64,000 bases of DNA, from assembly GCF_030246905.1 (NCBI RefSeq), contig NZ_CP126741.1, positions 558,001 through 622,000 on the forward strand. Reading direction: 5' to 3'. Below the pieces are notes generated by a model. The model did no database searches. It saw only the letters and a list, made by a program, of their open reading frames with translations, and had not been told where the DNA came from. A program made the position numbers and the translations under genes. This document shows, piece by piece, positions 17,579-25,344 of this stretch (position 1 is the stretch's first letter; each line of letters opens with the position of its first letter). The stretch comes from Microbacterium sp. zg-Y818 (GTDB taxonomy: Bacteria > Actinomycetota > Actinomycetes > Actinomycetales > Microbacteriaceae).

Positions 17579-19054
17579 TCAGGAGCCCGTCCGCTCGGCG
17601 TCGTATCGGGCGCGCCACTGCGCGTTCATCGGGAAGAGCCCGTCGATGGGGTGCCCTGCGGCGACCTGGGTGGCGACCCAGGCGTCTTCGTCCTCCTGCG
17701 CGAGCGCCGCGTCGGCCACCTCCTGCGCGATGGCGGGCGGGAGCACGATCACGCCGTCGGCGTCGCCGACGATGATGTCGCCGGGCAGCACCGTCGTGCC
17801 GCCGCAGGCGACGGCGACGTCGGTCTCCCACGGCACGTGCTTGCGGCCGAGGACGGCGGGGTGCGCGCCGGCGGAGTACACCGGGATGCCGACGGCCGCG
17901 ACCGCCTCGGCGTCGCGGACGCCGCCGTCGGTGACGATGCCGGCCGCGCCGCGGGCGTGCGCGCGGATCGCGAGGATGTCGCCGAGGGTCCCGGACCCCG
18001 CTTCGCCGCGCGCCTCGATGACGATGACTTCGCCCTCGGCGACGGCGTCGAACGCCCGCTTCTGCGCGTTGTACCCGCCGCCGTGCGCGGCGAAGAGGTC
18101 TTCGCGGCCCGGGACGAAGCGCAGTGTCTTGGCGGTGCCGATGAGCTTGCGGTCGGGGTGGGTGGGACGCACGCCGTCGACGGTCACGTTGTTCAGGCCG
18201 CGCTTGCGCAGCTGCTGCGACAGGGCGGCGACGGGGATGCGTTCGAGCTGGCCGCGCAGTTCGGGGTCGAGGCCGCGGGCGGCAAGCCCTGCTTCCTCGC
18301 GAGAGCCCCATGCCTCTTCGCGCTGGGTGTCGTCGACGGCAGGCAGCGTGCCCAGCGCCGGGTCGAACGACACGGCGGGTCCGGCGACGACGGTCGTGGT
18401 GAGGCGGCCGGAGGTGGCTCCGGACTCGGGGTCATCCACCTCGACCTCCACGACGTCGCCCGGCTCGATGACCGACGAGCCCGCCGGCGTGCCGGTGAGG
18501 ATGACATCGCCCGGCTCCAGGGTGAAGTGCTGGGACAGGTCGGCGACGAACTGGGCCAGCGGGAAGATGAGATCGGCCGTCGTCCCCTCCTGCCGCAGCT
18601 CGCCGTTGACCCAGGCGCGCACGCGCAGTCCAGTGGGGTCGACGGAGCGCGCGTCGATGAGGTCGCGGCCGATGGGGGTGAACCCGTCGCCGCCCTTGGA
18701 GCGCACATTCGAGCCCTTGTCGGCCTCGCGCAGGTCGTACAGGCCCAGGTCGTCGGCGGCGGTGACCCAGCCGACGTGCTCCCAGGCGCGGGCGAGGGGG
18801 ACGCGACGGGCGGTGGTGCCGATGACGAGCGCGATCTCGGCCTCGAAGGCCAGCAGCTCGGTGCCCTGCGGTCGCTCCACCGTGCCACCGGATGCGGCGA
18901 CGGAACTGGATGCCTTGAAGAAGTACGACGGGGCGGCCGGGCGGCGCCCGCGCTGAGCGGCGCGCGATTCATAGCTCAGGTGCACGGCGATGATCTTGCC
19001 GGGGCGGCCGGGAAGGCCGGCGAACCGGGGATCGGTGGTGGTGTCGATAGTCAT
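17579..19054 (-). CDS. FAH-family isomerase/decarboxylase fused to an RraA-like (HMG/CHA aldolase) domain
   Basis: This 491-residue two-domain protein leads the hpa operon. The N-terminal FAH domain (about 18-230) has the metal ligands ExE (Glu71, Glu73) and Asp102 and matches HpaG-type enzymes that process 5-oxopent-3-ene-1,2,5-tricarboxylate. The C-terminal domain (about 265-480) is RraA-like, with the aldolase/decarboxylase signature DGGVRDAE (Arg380-Asp381) and the GDILAIRAHARGA helix, so it looks catalytically competent. E. coli HpaG is instead a tandem of two FAH domains, so here the RraA domain takes the second position. The ATG at 19054 has GAGGGAG upstream. The expected role is decarboxylation and isomerisation after HpaE; which domain does which is unknown. 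Confidence 0.88.
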   Translation of the reverse strand: MTIDTTTDPRFAGLPGRPGKIIAVHLSYESRAAQRGRRPAAPSYFFKASSSVAASGGTVERPQGTELLAFEAEIALVIGTTARRVPLARAWEHVGWVTAADDLGLYDLREADKGSNVRSKGGDGFTPIGRDLIDARSVDPTGLRVRAWVNGELRQEGTTADLIFPLAQFVADLSQHFTLEPGDVILTGTPAGSSVIEPGDVVEVEVDDPESGATSGRLTTTVVAGPAVSFDPALGTLPAVDDTQREEAWGSREEAGLAARGLDPELRGQLERIPVAALSQQLRKRGLNNVTVDGVRPTHPDRKLIGTAKTLRFVPGREDLFAAHGGGYNAQKRAFDAVAEGEVIVIEARGEAGSGTLGDILAIRAHARGAAGIVTDGGVRDAEAVAAVGIPVYSAGAHPAVLGRKHVPWETDVAVACGGTTVLPGDIIVGDADGVIVLPPAIAQEVADAALAQEDEDAWVATQVAAGHPIDGLFPMNAQWRARYDAERTGS

Positions 19055-19067
19055 GAGCTCCCTCGCC

Positions 19068-19097
19068 CTTGCGTCGTATTCGAAATCGTATATGATC
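19068..19097 (+). promoter_or_regulatory. divergent promoter with two GTATAC-like operator copies
   Basis: Two near-copies of the island palindrome lie head to tail, TCGTATTCGA (19074-19083) and TCGTATATGA (19086-19095), centred 12 bp apart. A possible rightward promoter, TTGCGT (19069-19074) and TATGAT (19091-19096) with 16 bp between, is covered by them. The site separates the hpa operon from the MHS transporter gene and could repress both. The binding protein is inferred to be the FCD regulator encoded in the hpa operon. Confidence 0.6.
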
Positions 19098-19165
19098 ATG
19101 CCACCGCCGGCAACCCCGGAGGACCCGACACAAGACAGAGCCGTCACCCCCTGGGAGTCACAACG

Positions 19166-20551
19166 ATGAGTCACCCCACGCCCACCTCGGGCTTCACCCC
19201 TACCGGCACGATCGCCGTCGCGAAGGACCGCAGGAGGGTTGTCTTCGCCACGGTCGTCGGTACCACCGTCGAGTGGTACGACTTCTTCCTCTACGCCTCC
19301 GCCGCGGGCCTGATCTTCGGCCAGCTGTTCTTCGCCCCCGCCGGCGAGGAGTTCGCGCAGATCCTCTCTTTCATCACGGTGGGCATCAGCTTCCTGTTCC
19401 GCCCGCTCGGCGCCTTCCTCGCCGGGCACCTCGGTGACAAGTACGGTCGCCGCCTGGTACTGATGCTCACCCTCATGCTGATGGGCGTCGCGACCACTCT
19501 CGTCGGTCTGCTGCCGACGTATGCCGCGATCGGCATCGCCGCCCCCGCCCTGCTGATCTTCCTGCGCATCCTGCAGGGCATCTCCGCGGGTGGCGAATGG
19601 GGCGGCGCGGTGCTCATGGCCGTCGAGCACGCACCCAAGGGCAAGCGCAGCCTGTTCGGTGCCTCGCCGCAGATCGGCGTGCCGCTGGGTCTGCTGCTGG
19701 CCAGCGGCATGCTCGGCCTCATGGCCGTCATCGCTCCAGGGGACGCCTTCCTCGAGTGGGGCTGGCGCATTCCGTTCCTGCTGTCGTTCGTGCTGATCCT
19801 CATCGGCTACTACGTGCGCAAGAAGGTCGAGGAGAGCCCGGTGTTCACCGAGCTCGCCGAGCGCAAGGAGCAGACGCGCATGCCGATCGTGCAGCTGTTC
19901 CGCAAGCACGCGCTGCTCGTGATCATCGCTGCACTCGTCTTCGCCGGCAACAACGCCATCGGCTACATGACCACCGGTGGCTACATCCAGCGCTACGCGA
20001 CCGACCCCGAGGGTCCGGTCGGTCTGCAGACCGCCGACGTGCTGGGCGCGGTGACGATCTCCGCCGTGTCGTGGCTCGTCTTCACCTGGATCGCCGGCTG
20101 GGCGGGCGACAAGATCGGCCGCCGCAACACGTACCTCGTCGGCTGGGGGCTGCAGCTCGCGGGCGTGTTGGCCCTGTTCCCGCTGGTGAACACCGGCAGC
20201 ATCGAGCTGCTCACCCTGGGGCTCGTGCTCCTGACCGCCGGCCTCGGATTCACCTACGGGCCGCAGGCGGCGCTGTACGCCGAGCTGTTCCCGGCATCCA
20301 TCCGGTTCTCGGGGGTGTCGATCTCGTACGCGATCGGCGCGATCCTCGGTGGTGCGTTCGCTCCGACGATCGCGCAGGCGCTCGTGCAGGCGACGGGGTC
20401 GACCGATGCCGTGACTTTCTACCTCGTCGGCATGACCCTGCTCGGGCTGGTGGCCACGTTGCTGCTGCGCGACCGCAGCGGCATTCCCCTCGGACCCGAC
20501 CACGAGGAGGAGCAGGCCAAGAGCCCGATCTACGGGCTGTCGAGGGCCTGA
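19166..20551 (+). CDS. MFS transporter, metabolite:H+ symporter (MHS) family
   Basis: This is a 461-residue inner-membrane proton symporter with twelve membrane segments. The MHS signatures are clear: GTTVEWYDFFLYASAAGLIF in segment 1, GHLGDKYGRR in the 2-3 loop, and ISAGGEWGGAVLMAVEHAP in segments 4-5. MHS members import carboxylates and aromatic acids (for example ShiA and PcaT). Divergence from the hpa operon across a shared operator suggests it brings in the aromatic acid degraded by this island, probably a hydroxyphenylacetate. The ATG at 19166 gives the standard N-terminus; its ribosome site (GGGAG, 10 bases upstream) is modest. A strong hairpin follows the stop. Confidence 0.92.
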   Translation: MSHPTPTSGFTPTGTIAVAKDRRRVVFATVVGTTVEWYDFFLYASAAGLIFGQLFFAPAGEEFAQILSFITVGISFLFRPLGAFLAGHLGDKYGRRLVLMLTLMLMGVATTLVGLLPTYAAIGIAAPALLIFLRILQGISAGGEWGGAVLMAVEHAPKGKRSLFGASPQIGVPLGLLLASGMLGLMAVIAPGDAFLEWGWRIPFLLSFVLILIGYYVRKKVEESPVFTELAERKEQTRMPIVQLFRKHALLVIIAALVFAGNNAIGYMTTGGYIQRYATDPEGPVGLQTADVLGAVTISAVSWLVFTWIAGWAGDKIGRRNTYLVGWGLQLAGVLALFPLVNTGSIELLTLGLVLLTAGLGFTYGPQAALYAELFPASIRFSGVSISYAIGAILGGAFAPTIAQALVQATGSTDAVTFYLVGMTLLGLVATLLLRDRSGIPLGPDHEEEQAKSPIYGLSRA

Positions 20552-20562
20552 CCCGCTGATGC

Positions 20563-20596
20563 GGAGGGCCCGGATGCCGCAGCATCCGGGCCCTCC
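20563..20596. terminator. bidirectional terminator hairpin between MHS transporter and IclR genes
   Basis: GGAGGGCCCGGATGC (20563-20577) pairs perfectly with GCATCCGGGCCCTCC (20582-20596) around a CGCA loop. It lies between converging genes. The core is GGATGC/GCATCC, as in other terminators of this window. Confidence 0.85.
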
Positions 20597-20600
20597 GTCG

Positions 20601-21314
20601 TCACCCGTCCAGGGCCTCGCGGATCGCGTCGGCCGAGCGTTGCAACCGCTGCGCGATGGTTGCGGGGTCGGCCTGGCCGCCCACATGCACGACGGCGATC
20701 GCCGCGGGGCGGGCCGGCGCGCGCAGTCGCAGCGGCACGGCCACCGACCGCACCGTCGGGATCACCTCGTCGGCGCTGATGGCGTAGCCGCGCTCGGCGG
20801 CGGCGGTGACCTGGTCGACGAGCGCCGCCGGCAGCGGCAGCGGCACCGGCCAGTGGTCGGGAGCCAGGGTCGACAGGATCGCCTTGCTCGGCGCGCCGAC
20901 GGTGATCGGATGCCGCGCCCCGGGGCGCTGCACCACCGACGCCACGGCATGTCGCGGCTCGACGCTGGCGAGCGTGACGCACTGGTCGTGATCGAGCACG
21001 GCGAGGAAGCACGTCATGCCGAGCTCGTTGGCGACCGCGGTGAGCTCGGGGAGGGCCTCGGCCTGCAGGTCGTGGGCCACGCCGGCGGCCAGGGCGGCCA
21101 GGCGCGCGCCGAGCGTCAGCCGGCCGGAGGCGTCGCGGGAGACCAAGCCGTGGTCCTCCAGGGTGCGCACCAGCCGGTAGGCCACCGAGCGGTGCACCTC
21201 CAGGCGCGCTGCGACCTCGTCGATCGTGAGCGGCTCCGAGGCGTCTGCGAGCACTTCCAGAATGCGGATGCCGCGGCTCAGGGTCTGCGATGCGGGGGAC
21301 TCGGGCACGGGCAT
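20601..21314 (-). CDS. IclR-family transcriptional regulator
   Basis: This 237-residue regulator has an N-terminal winged helix (about 10-70, LTIDEVAARLEVHRSVAYRL as helix-turn-helix) and a C-terminal IclR effector domain (about 80-230). It is divergent from the flavoprotein hydroxylase gene. Two GTTC-N7-GAAC palindromes in the shared promoter are plausible binding sites for it. IclR proteins in aromatic pathways often activate with an aromatic effector, but the sign of regulation is not visible. GGAG is close to the ATG at 21314; an in-frame GTG two codons later has better spacing. Confidence 0.92.
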   Translation of the reverse strand: MPVPESPASQTLSRGIRILEVLADASEPLTIDEVAARLEVHRSVAYRLVRTLEDHGLVSRDASGRLTLGARLAALAAGVAHDLQAEALPELTAVANELGMTCFLAVLDHDQCVTLASVEPRHAVASVVQRPGARHPITVGAPSKAILSTLAPDHWPVPLPLPAALVDQVTAAAERGYAISADEVIPTVRSVAVPLRLRAPARPAAIAVVHVGGQADPATIAQRLQRSADAIREALDG

Positions 21315-21347
21315 CCTCTCCGCCGGAGCTTGCCGAGCGGCATCCGG

Positions 21348-21357
21348 TCGTATACGA
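21348..21357. promoter_or_regulatory. TCGTATACGA palindromic operator at the IclR/hydroxylase promoter
   Basis: This perfect 10-bp palindrome is the same as the core at 25290-25299 and close to the two copies at 19074-19095. It lies next to the pair of GTTC-N7-GAAC sites, so this promoter may respond to two regulators. The GntR/FCD assignment is inference. Confidence 0.6.
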
Positions 21358-21360
21358 TCT

Positions 21361-21395
21361 GTTCAATAGTAGAACGACGTGTTCGAATATAGAAC
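21361..21395. promoter_or_regulatory. pair of GTTC-N7-GAAC sites (probable IclR operators)
   Basis: GTTCAATAGTAGAAC (21361-21375) and GTTCGAATATAGAAC (21381-21395) have identical outer arms and start exactly 20 bp apart, two helical turns. They lie between the divergent IclR and hydroxylase genes, the usual place for IclR tetramer binding. Confidence 0.65.
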
Positions 21396-21450
21396 ACGAT
21401 GACGACGGCGTCAACGCATGACGTCGCGTCCGAGGAAGGAATCGACGACG

Positions 21451-23331
21451 ATGCAGTTCCACCACCACGGCTATGTCTCCACCGACCCGCGCGTGCAGCC
21501 CGCGGCGGGAACGGGCCTCGACCGGCCCGCCGAGCTTCCCGACGAGATGGACGTGCTCATCGTCGGCTCAGGGCCGGCCGGCATGCTGCTGGCCGCACAG
21601 CTGGCTCAGTACCCGTCCGTGACGACCCGCATCGTCGAGCGCCGTCCCGGCCGCCTCGCGATCGGGCAGGCCGACGGCATCCAGGCGCGCAGCGTCGAGA
21701 CGTTCCAGGCCTTCGGCTTCGCCGAGCGCATCACCGCCGAGGCCTATCGCATCAGCGAGATGAACTTCTGGGCGCCGGACACCGCCGACCGCTCTCGGAT
21801 CGTCCGCACCGCGCGCGCCGACGACGACCCGCATGGCATCAGCGAGTTCCCGCACCTCATCGTCAACCAGGCCCGTGTGCTGGACTACTTCGGAGAGGTC
21901 GCCGCGACCTCGCCGGGGCGGATCACCCCCGACTACGGCTGGGAGTTCGTCTCGCTCGAGGTCGGCGAGGGGGAGCGCCCGGTCACCGTCACCCTGGAGC
22001 GCACCGACGGGCCCGACGCCGGCGAGCAGCGCACGGTGCGCGCACGGTACGTCGTCGGCTGCGACGGCGCGCGCAGCAAGGTGCGCCAGGCCATCGGACG
22101 CCGGCACATCGGCGACCAGTCCCGGCACGCGTGGGGCGTCATGGACGTGCTGGCCGTCACCGACTTCCCCGACATCCGCATCAAGTGCGCCATTCAGTCC
22201 GAGCACGGCAGCATCCTGCACATCCCCCGCGAGGGCGGACACCTCTTCCGCATGTACGTCGACCTGGGCGAGGTGCCCGAAGGTGACAACGGCAAGGTGC
22301 GCACGACCCCGCTGGAGACGATCATCGCCAAGGCCAACGCGATCCTCGGGCAGTACACGCTCGAGGTGAAGGACGTCGCCTGGTGGTCGGTGTACGAGGT
22401 CGGGCACCGCGTGACCGACAAGTTCGACGACATCGATCCCGGACAGGACGGCACCCCGCACGTGTTCATCTGCGGCGACGCCTGCCACACGCACAGCGCC
22501 AAGGCGGGCCAGGGCATGAACGTGTCGATGCAGGACGGGTTCAACCTCGGCTGGAAGCTCGGCTCGGTGCTCACCGGCCGGGCGCCCGAGGCCCTCCTGT
22601 CGACGTACTCCGCCGAGAGGCAGGAGATCGCGCAGAACCTCATCGACTTCGACAAGGAGTGGTCGAGCCTCATGGCCAAGAAGCCCGAGGAGTTCGACAG
22701 CCCCGAGGAGCTCGCCGAGTTCTACACGGCCACGGCGGAATTCCCCGCCGGGTTCATGACGCAGTACCGGCCGTCGATGATCGTCGGCGAGGCGACCCAC
22801 CAGGACCTCGCCACGGGCTTCCCCGTGGGCAAGCGGTTCACCTCGGCGCCGGTGGTGCGCATCGGCGACGCGGTGCCCGCTCACCTCGGCCACCACGCCC
22901 GGGCCGACGGCCGCTGGCGCATCTACGCCTTCGCCGACCGCGACGCCTCGGCCCTGCGGGCGTGGGCGGACTGGCTGGCGACGGCATCCGACTCGCCGGT
23001 CGTGCGCTTCACCCCGGCCGAGGCCGACCTCGACGCCGTGTTCGACGTGAAGGCCGTCTACCAGCAGGACCACTCCGAGGTGGAGATGGCGGACATCCCG
23101 GCGGTGTTCCTGCCGCGGGTGGGGCCTTTCGGGCTGATCGACTACGAGAAGATCTACGCCGCCCGCGGCGACGACGACATCTTCGAGCGGCGCGGCATCG
23201 ACCGCGGCGGCGCGGTCGTGGTGGTGCGGCCGGACCAGTACGTCGCGCACGTGCTGCCGCTGAGTGACCGCCAGGAGCTGGCGGACTTCTTCGCGCAGCA
23301 CATGCGGGAGCCGGCGGCCGTCCCGGCCTGA
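21451..23331 (+). CDS. single-component FAD aromatic hydroxylase (phenol 2-monooxygenase / MobA type)
   Basis: This 626-residue class A flavoprotein monooxygenase should hydroxylate a phenolic ring using NAD(P)H and oxygen. The FAD-binding GxGxxG motif (VGSGPAGMLLA, about 37-47), the DG motif (VVGCDGARSKVR) and the GDACHTHSAKAGQGMN motif are present. A C-terminal thioredoxin-like domain (about 440-620), as in phenol hydroxylase and 3-hydroxybenzoate 4-monooxygenase, completes it. No hpaB or hpaC is in the window, so this enzyme may be the one that makes homoprotocatechuate from 3- or 4-hydroxyphenylacetate. The start at 21451 is supported by AGGAAGGA upstream. It is divergent from the IclR gene. 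Confidence 0.88.
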   Translation: MQFHHHGYVSTDPRVQPAAGTGLDRPAELPDEMDVLIVGSGPAGMLLAAQLAQYPSVTTRIVERRPGRLAIGQADGIQARSVETFQAFGFAERITAEAYRISEMNFWAPDTADRSRIVRTARADDDPHGISEFPHLIVNQARVLDYFGEVAATSPGRITPDYGWEFVSLEVGEGERPVTVTLERTDGPDAGEQRTVRARYVVGCDGARSKVRQAIGRRHIGDQSRHAWGVMDVLAVTDFPDIRIKCAIQSEHGSILHIPREGGHLFRMYVDLGEVPEGDNGKVRTTPLETIIAKANAILGQYTLEVKDVAWWSVYEVGHRVTDKFDDIDPGQDGTPHVFICGDACHTHSAKAGQGMNVSMQDGFNLGWKLGSVLTGRAPEALLSTYSAERQEIAQNLIDFDKEWSSLMAKKPEEFDSPEELAEFYTATAEFPAGFMTQYRPSMIVGEATHQDLATGFPVGKRFTSAPVVRIGDAVPAHLGHHARADGRWRIYAFADRDASALRAWADWLATASDSPVVRFTPAEADLDAVFDVKAVYQQDHSEVEMADIPAVFLPRVGPFGLIDYEKIYAARGDDDIFERRGIDRGGAVVVVRPDQYVAHVLPLSDRQELADFFAQHMREPAAVPA

Positions 23332-23363
23332 CCCGGGCGGCTTTCGTCGGCGCCGTTGGCGTT

Positions 23364-23432
23364 GCCGAAACAAGGGGATCTGCCGGAATGCGGATGTCGG
23401 CGGCGAGTCCGTCCTCGTTTCGGCGGATCCCC
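23364..23432. repeat. compound inverted repeat between converging genes
   Basis: GCCGAAAC (23364-23371) pairs with GTTTCGGC (23417-23424), and GGGGATCTGCC (23374-23384) pairs with GGCGGATCCCC (23422-23432) with one mismatch. The two right-hand arms overlap, so the stems exclude each other in part. It may terminate the hydroxylase or the ThDP-enzyme transcript. Confidence 0.5.
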
Positions 23433-23470
23433 GCATATCGGCGCACCCGCGACGGGAGAGCTCCGCCCCG

Positions 23471-25120
23471 TCAGGAGTTCACGCGGATGATCTCCTGCTG
23501 GTACGGGGCGATGACCGACGACGAGATGCGCAGGTCCAGCAGCAGATAGGGGCGCTCGGATGCCGGCTGGGCCGCCCATTCCGCCAGCGCCTCCAGGTCG
23601 GCCAGCTTGCGCACGACCACACCGCGCGCACCGACGGCGGATGCGAGGCCGGCGAAGTCCACGTCGGGGATCATCATCGGGCCGCGGGCGACGCCTTTCA
23701 GGCCGTACAGGTTCACCTCGGCGCCGTACGCGCCGTCGTTCCACACCACCGCGAGCCCCCGCCCACCGGCGACGCGCACCGCGGACTCGAGGTCGGCCAG
23801 CGCCATGAGGCCGCCGCCGTCGCCGGTGGTGAGCACCACCGTGGCATCCGGCTGCGCCAGCGCCGCGCCGGGCACGCTCGGAAAGCCCAGACCGATCGAC
23901 TGGAAGGCGGTGCCGATCATCATCATGCGGTCGGGCGACGCAACCGGCCAGTACATGTTCGCCCAGCCGATGAAGTGCCCGCCGTCCGAGACCACGACGC
24001 GGTTCTCCGGCAGCAGCTCGCCGATGCGCGCAGCCGCCGCGCGGGGGTCGAGGCGGCCGTCGGCGGCGAACTCCTCGCCGGCCCGCTGGGTGCGCAGCGC
24101 GGCGATGTCGACGCTCTCTCGCCAGCCGGACGGTGCGGCGCCGAGCCCCGTCACAGCGGTGGCGAGGGCATCGGCCACCACAGCGGCGTCGCCGCGGATG
24201 AACCCGCCGACGTGCGGGTGGGTCGCCGCGGGTGCGGTGTCGACCTGGACGACGCGGGTGCCCGGTGCGAACAGGTCGCCGAAGCGCATCGTGAACTGGT
24301 TCAGCGACGCCCCGAACACCACTGCGACGTCGGCGTCGCGCACAAGCTCCATCGCGCCCTCGGCCCCGAATCCGCCGGTGACGCCGAGGTCGTATTCCGG
24401 GCGGGGGAAGACGCCCCGCCCGAGCGCGGTCGTCGCCGTCACCGCACCGGTGGCGTCGGCGAGGCGACCGAGTGCCGCGCCGGCGCCCGAGACCCACGCG
24501 CCGCGGCCGGCCAGCAGCAGCGGGCGGCGGGCGCCGGCCAGCGCGCGGGCGAGGTCGTCCACGGCGGCGCGGGCGAAGGGTCCAGGCTGCAGGGGCGCCG
24601 GCAGCACCGGCTCCGGCGCCGTCGGGATCGGCCCCGCCTCACGGGTGGCCACGTCGTAAGGGATCGCCAGCACCGTCGGCACCCGGTAGGTCAGGGCGTG
24701 CTCGATGGCGATGACGGTGGTCGCGGCGGCATCCGTCCGACCCACGGTGTATGTGCGGGCGCCGACGGCCGCCGCCAGCGCGATCTGGTCGACGTCCCAG
24801 GGGCGCGGCCCAGAGGTGGGCTCGTCGCCGACGACGAGCACCAGCGGCACGTGCGCCTGAACGGCCTCGGCCAGTGCGGTGAGGGTGTTGGTGAACCCGG
24901 CGCCGTACGTCGCGGTCGCGGCGGCCAGGCGCCCCGAGGCGCGGTGGTAGGCGTCGGCGGCGACGACGGCGCCCGCCTCGTGACGGACGGCAGTGAACGA
25001 GGCGTCGGTGTCGCGAACGATGGCGTCGAGGAACCAGGCGTTGCCGTTGCCCATCAACCCGAAGACGTGATCGATGTGGGCGGCGAGAGTGACGGCGACG
25101 TGCGCGGAGACGGAGGGCAT
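23471..25120 (-). CDS. thiamine-diphosphate-dependent enzyme (benzoylformate decarboxylase / acetolactate synthase fold)
   Basis: This 549-residue protein has the three-domain ThDP architecture. The N-terminal Pyr domain carries the cofactor-activating Glu in RHEAGAVVAADAY. A central domain follows at about 190-320, then the C-terminal PP domain with the GDGG...N motif (about 430-461) for magnesium-diphosphate. The substrate is not evident. Because it shares a divergent promoter and a TCGTATACGA operator with gabD, a role in the aromatic island is likely, for example decarboxylating an aryl-2-oxoacid. Acetolactate synthase is unlikely given the context and the lack of a small subunit. GGAG lies 7-8 bases before the ATG at 25120. 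Confidence 0.82.
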   Translation of the reverse strand: MPSVSAHVAVTLAAHIDHVFGLMGNGNAWFLDAIVRDTDASFTAVRHEAGAVVAADAYHRASGRLAAATATYGAGFTNTLTALAEAVQAHVPLVLVVGDEPTSGPRPWDVDQIALAAAVGARTYTVGRTDAAATTVIAIEHALTYRVPTVLAIPYDVATREAGPIPTAPEPVLPAPLQPGPFARAAVDDLARALAGARRPLLLAGRGAWVSGAGAALGRLADATGAVTATTALGRGVFPRPEYDLGVTGGFGAEGAMELVRDADVAVVFGASLNQFTMRFGDLFAPGTRVVQVDTAPAATHPHVGGFIRGDAAVVADALATAVTGLGAAPSGWRESVDIAALRTQRAGEEFAADGRLDPRAAAARIGELLPENRVVVSDGGHFIGWANMYWPVASPDRMMMIGTAFQSIGLGFPSVPGAALAQPDATVVLTTGDGGGLMALADLESAVRVAGGRGLAVVWNDGAYGAEVNLYGLKGVARGPMMIPDVDFAGLASAVGARGVVVRKLADLEALAEWAAQPASERPYLLLDLRISSSVIAPYQQEIIRVNS

Positions 25121-25265
25121 GGGTGGTGCTCCAGGTACAGGGACGGTGATCGGATGCCGTATGTGTCTGGCCCGCCCGCCCGCGACCGTCGTCGGTCGCG
25201 GGCTTCCGGGTGGCTGCGTGCCCCTTTTTCGGGCACCGGCGGCGCACGGCCGCCGGACGTCACCG

Positions 25266-25301
25266 AGTATAGGGTCATTTGCGCGGGGATCGTATACGAT
25301 C
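25266..25301 (-). promoter_or_regulatory. 14-bp palindromic operator and -10 element of the ThDP-enzyme promoter
   Basis: GATCGTATACGATC (25288-25301) is a perfect palindrome with the same TCGTATACGA core as at 21348. A leftward -10 hexamer TATACT reads from 25271 to 25266, so the operator falls on the -35 region of the ThDP-enzyme promoter and upstream of gabD. Binding here would block at least the leftward gene. Confidence 0.6.
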
Positions 25302-25344
25302 ATGGGGACGTGTGTGTGCGGCATCCGACGACGAAGGAGTCCTA

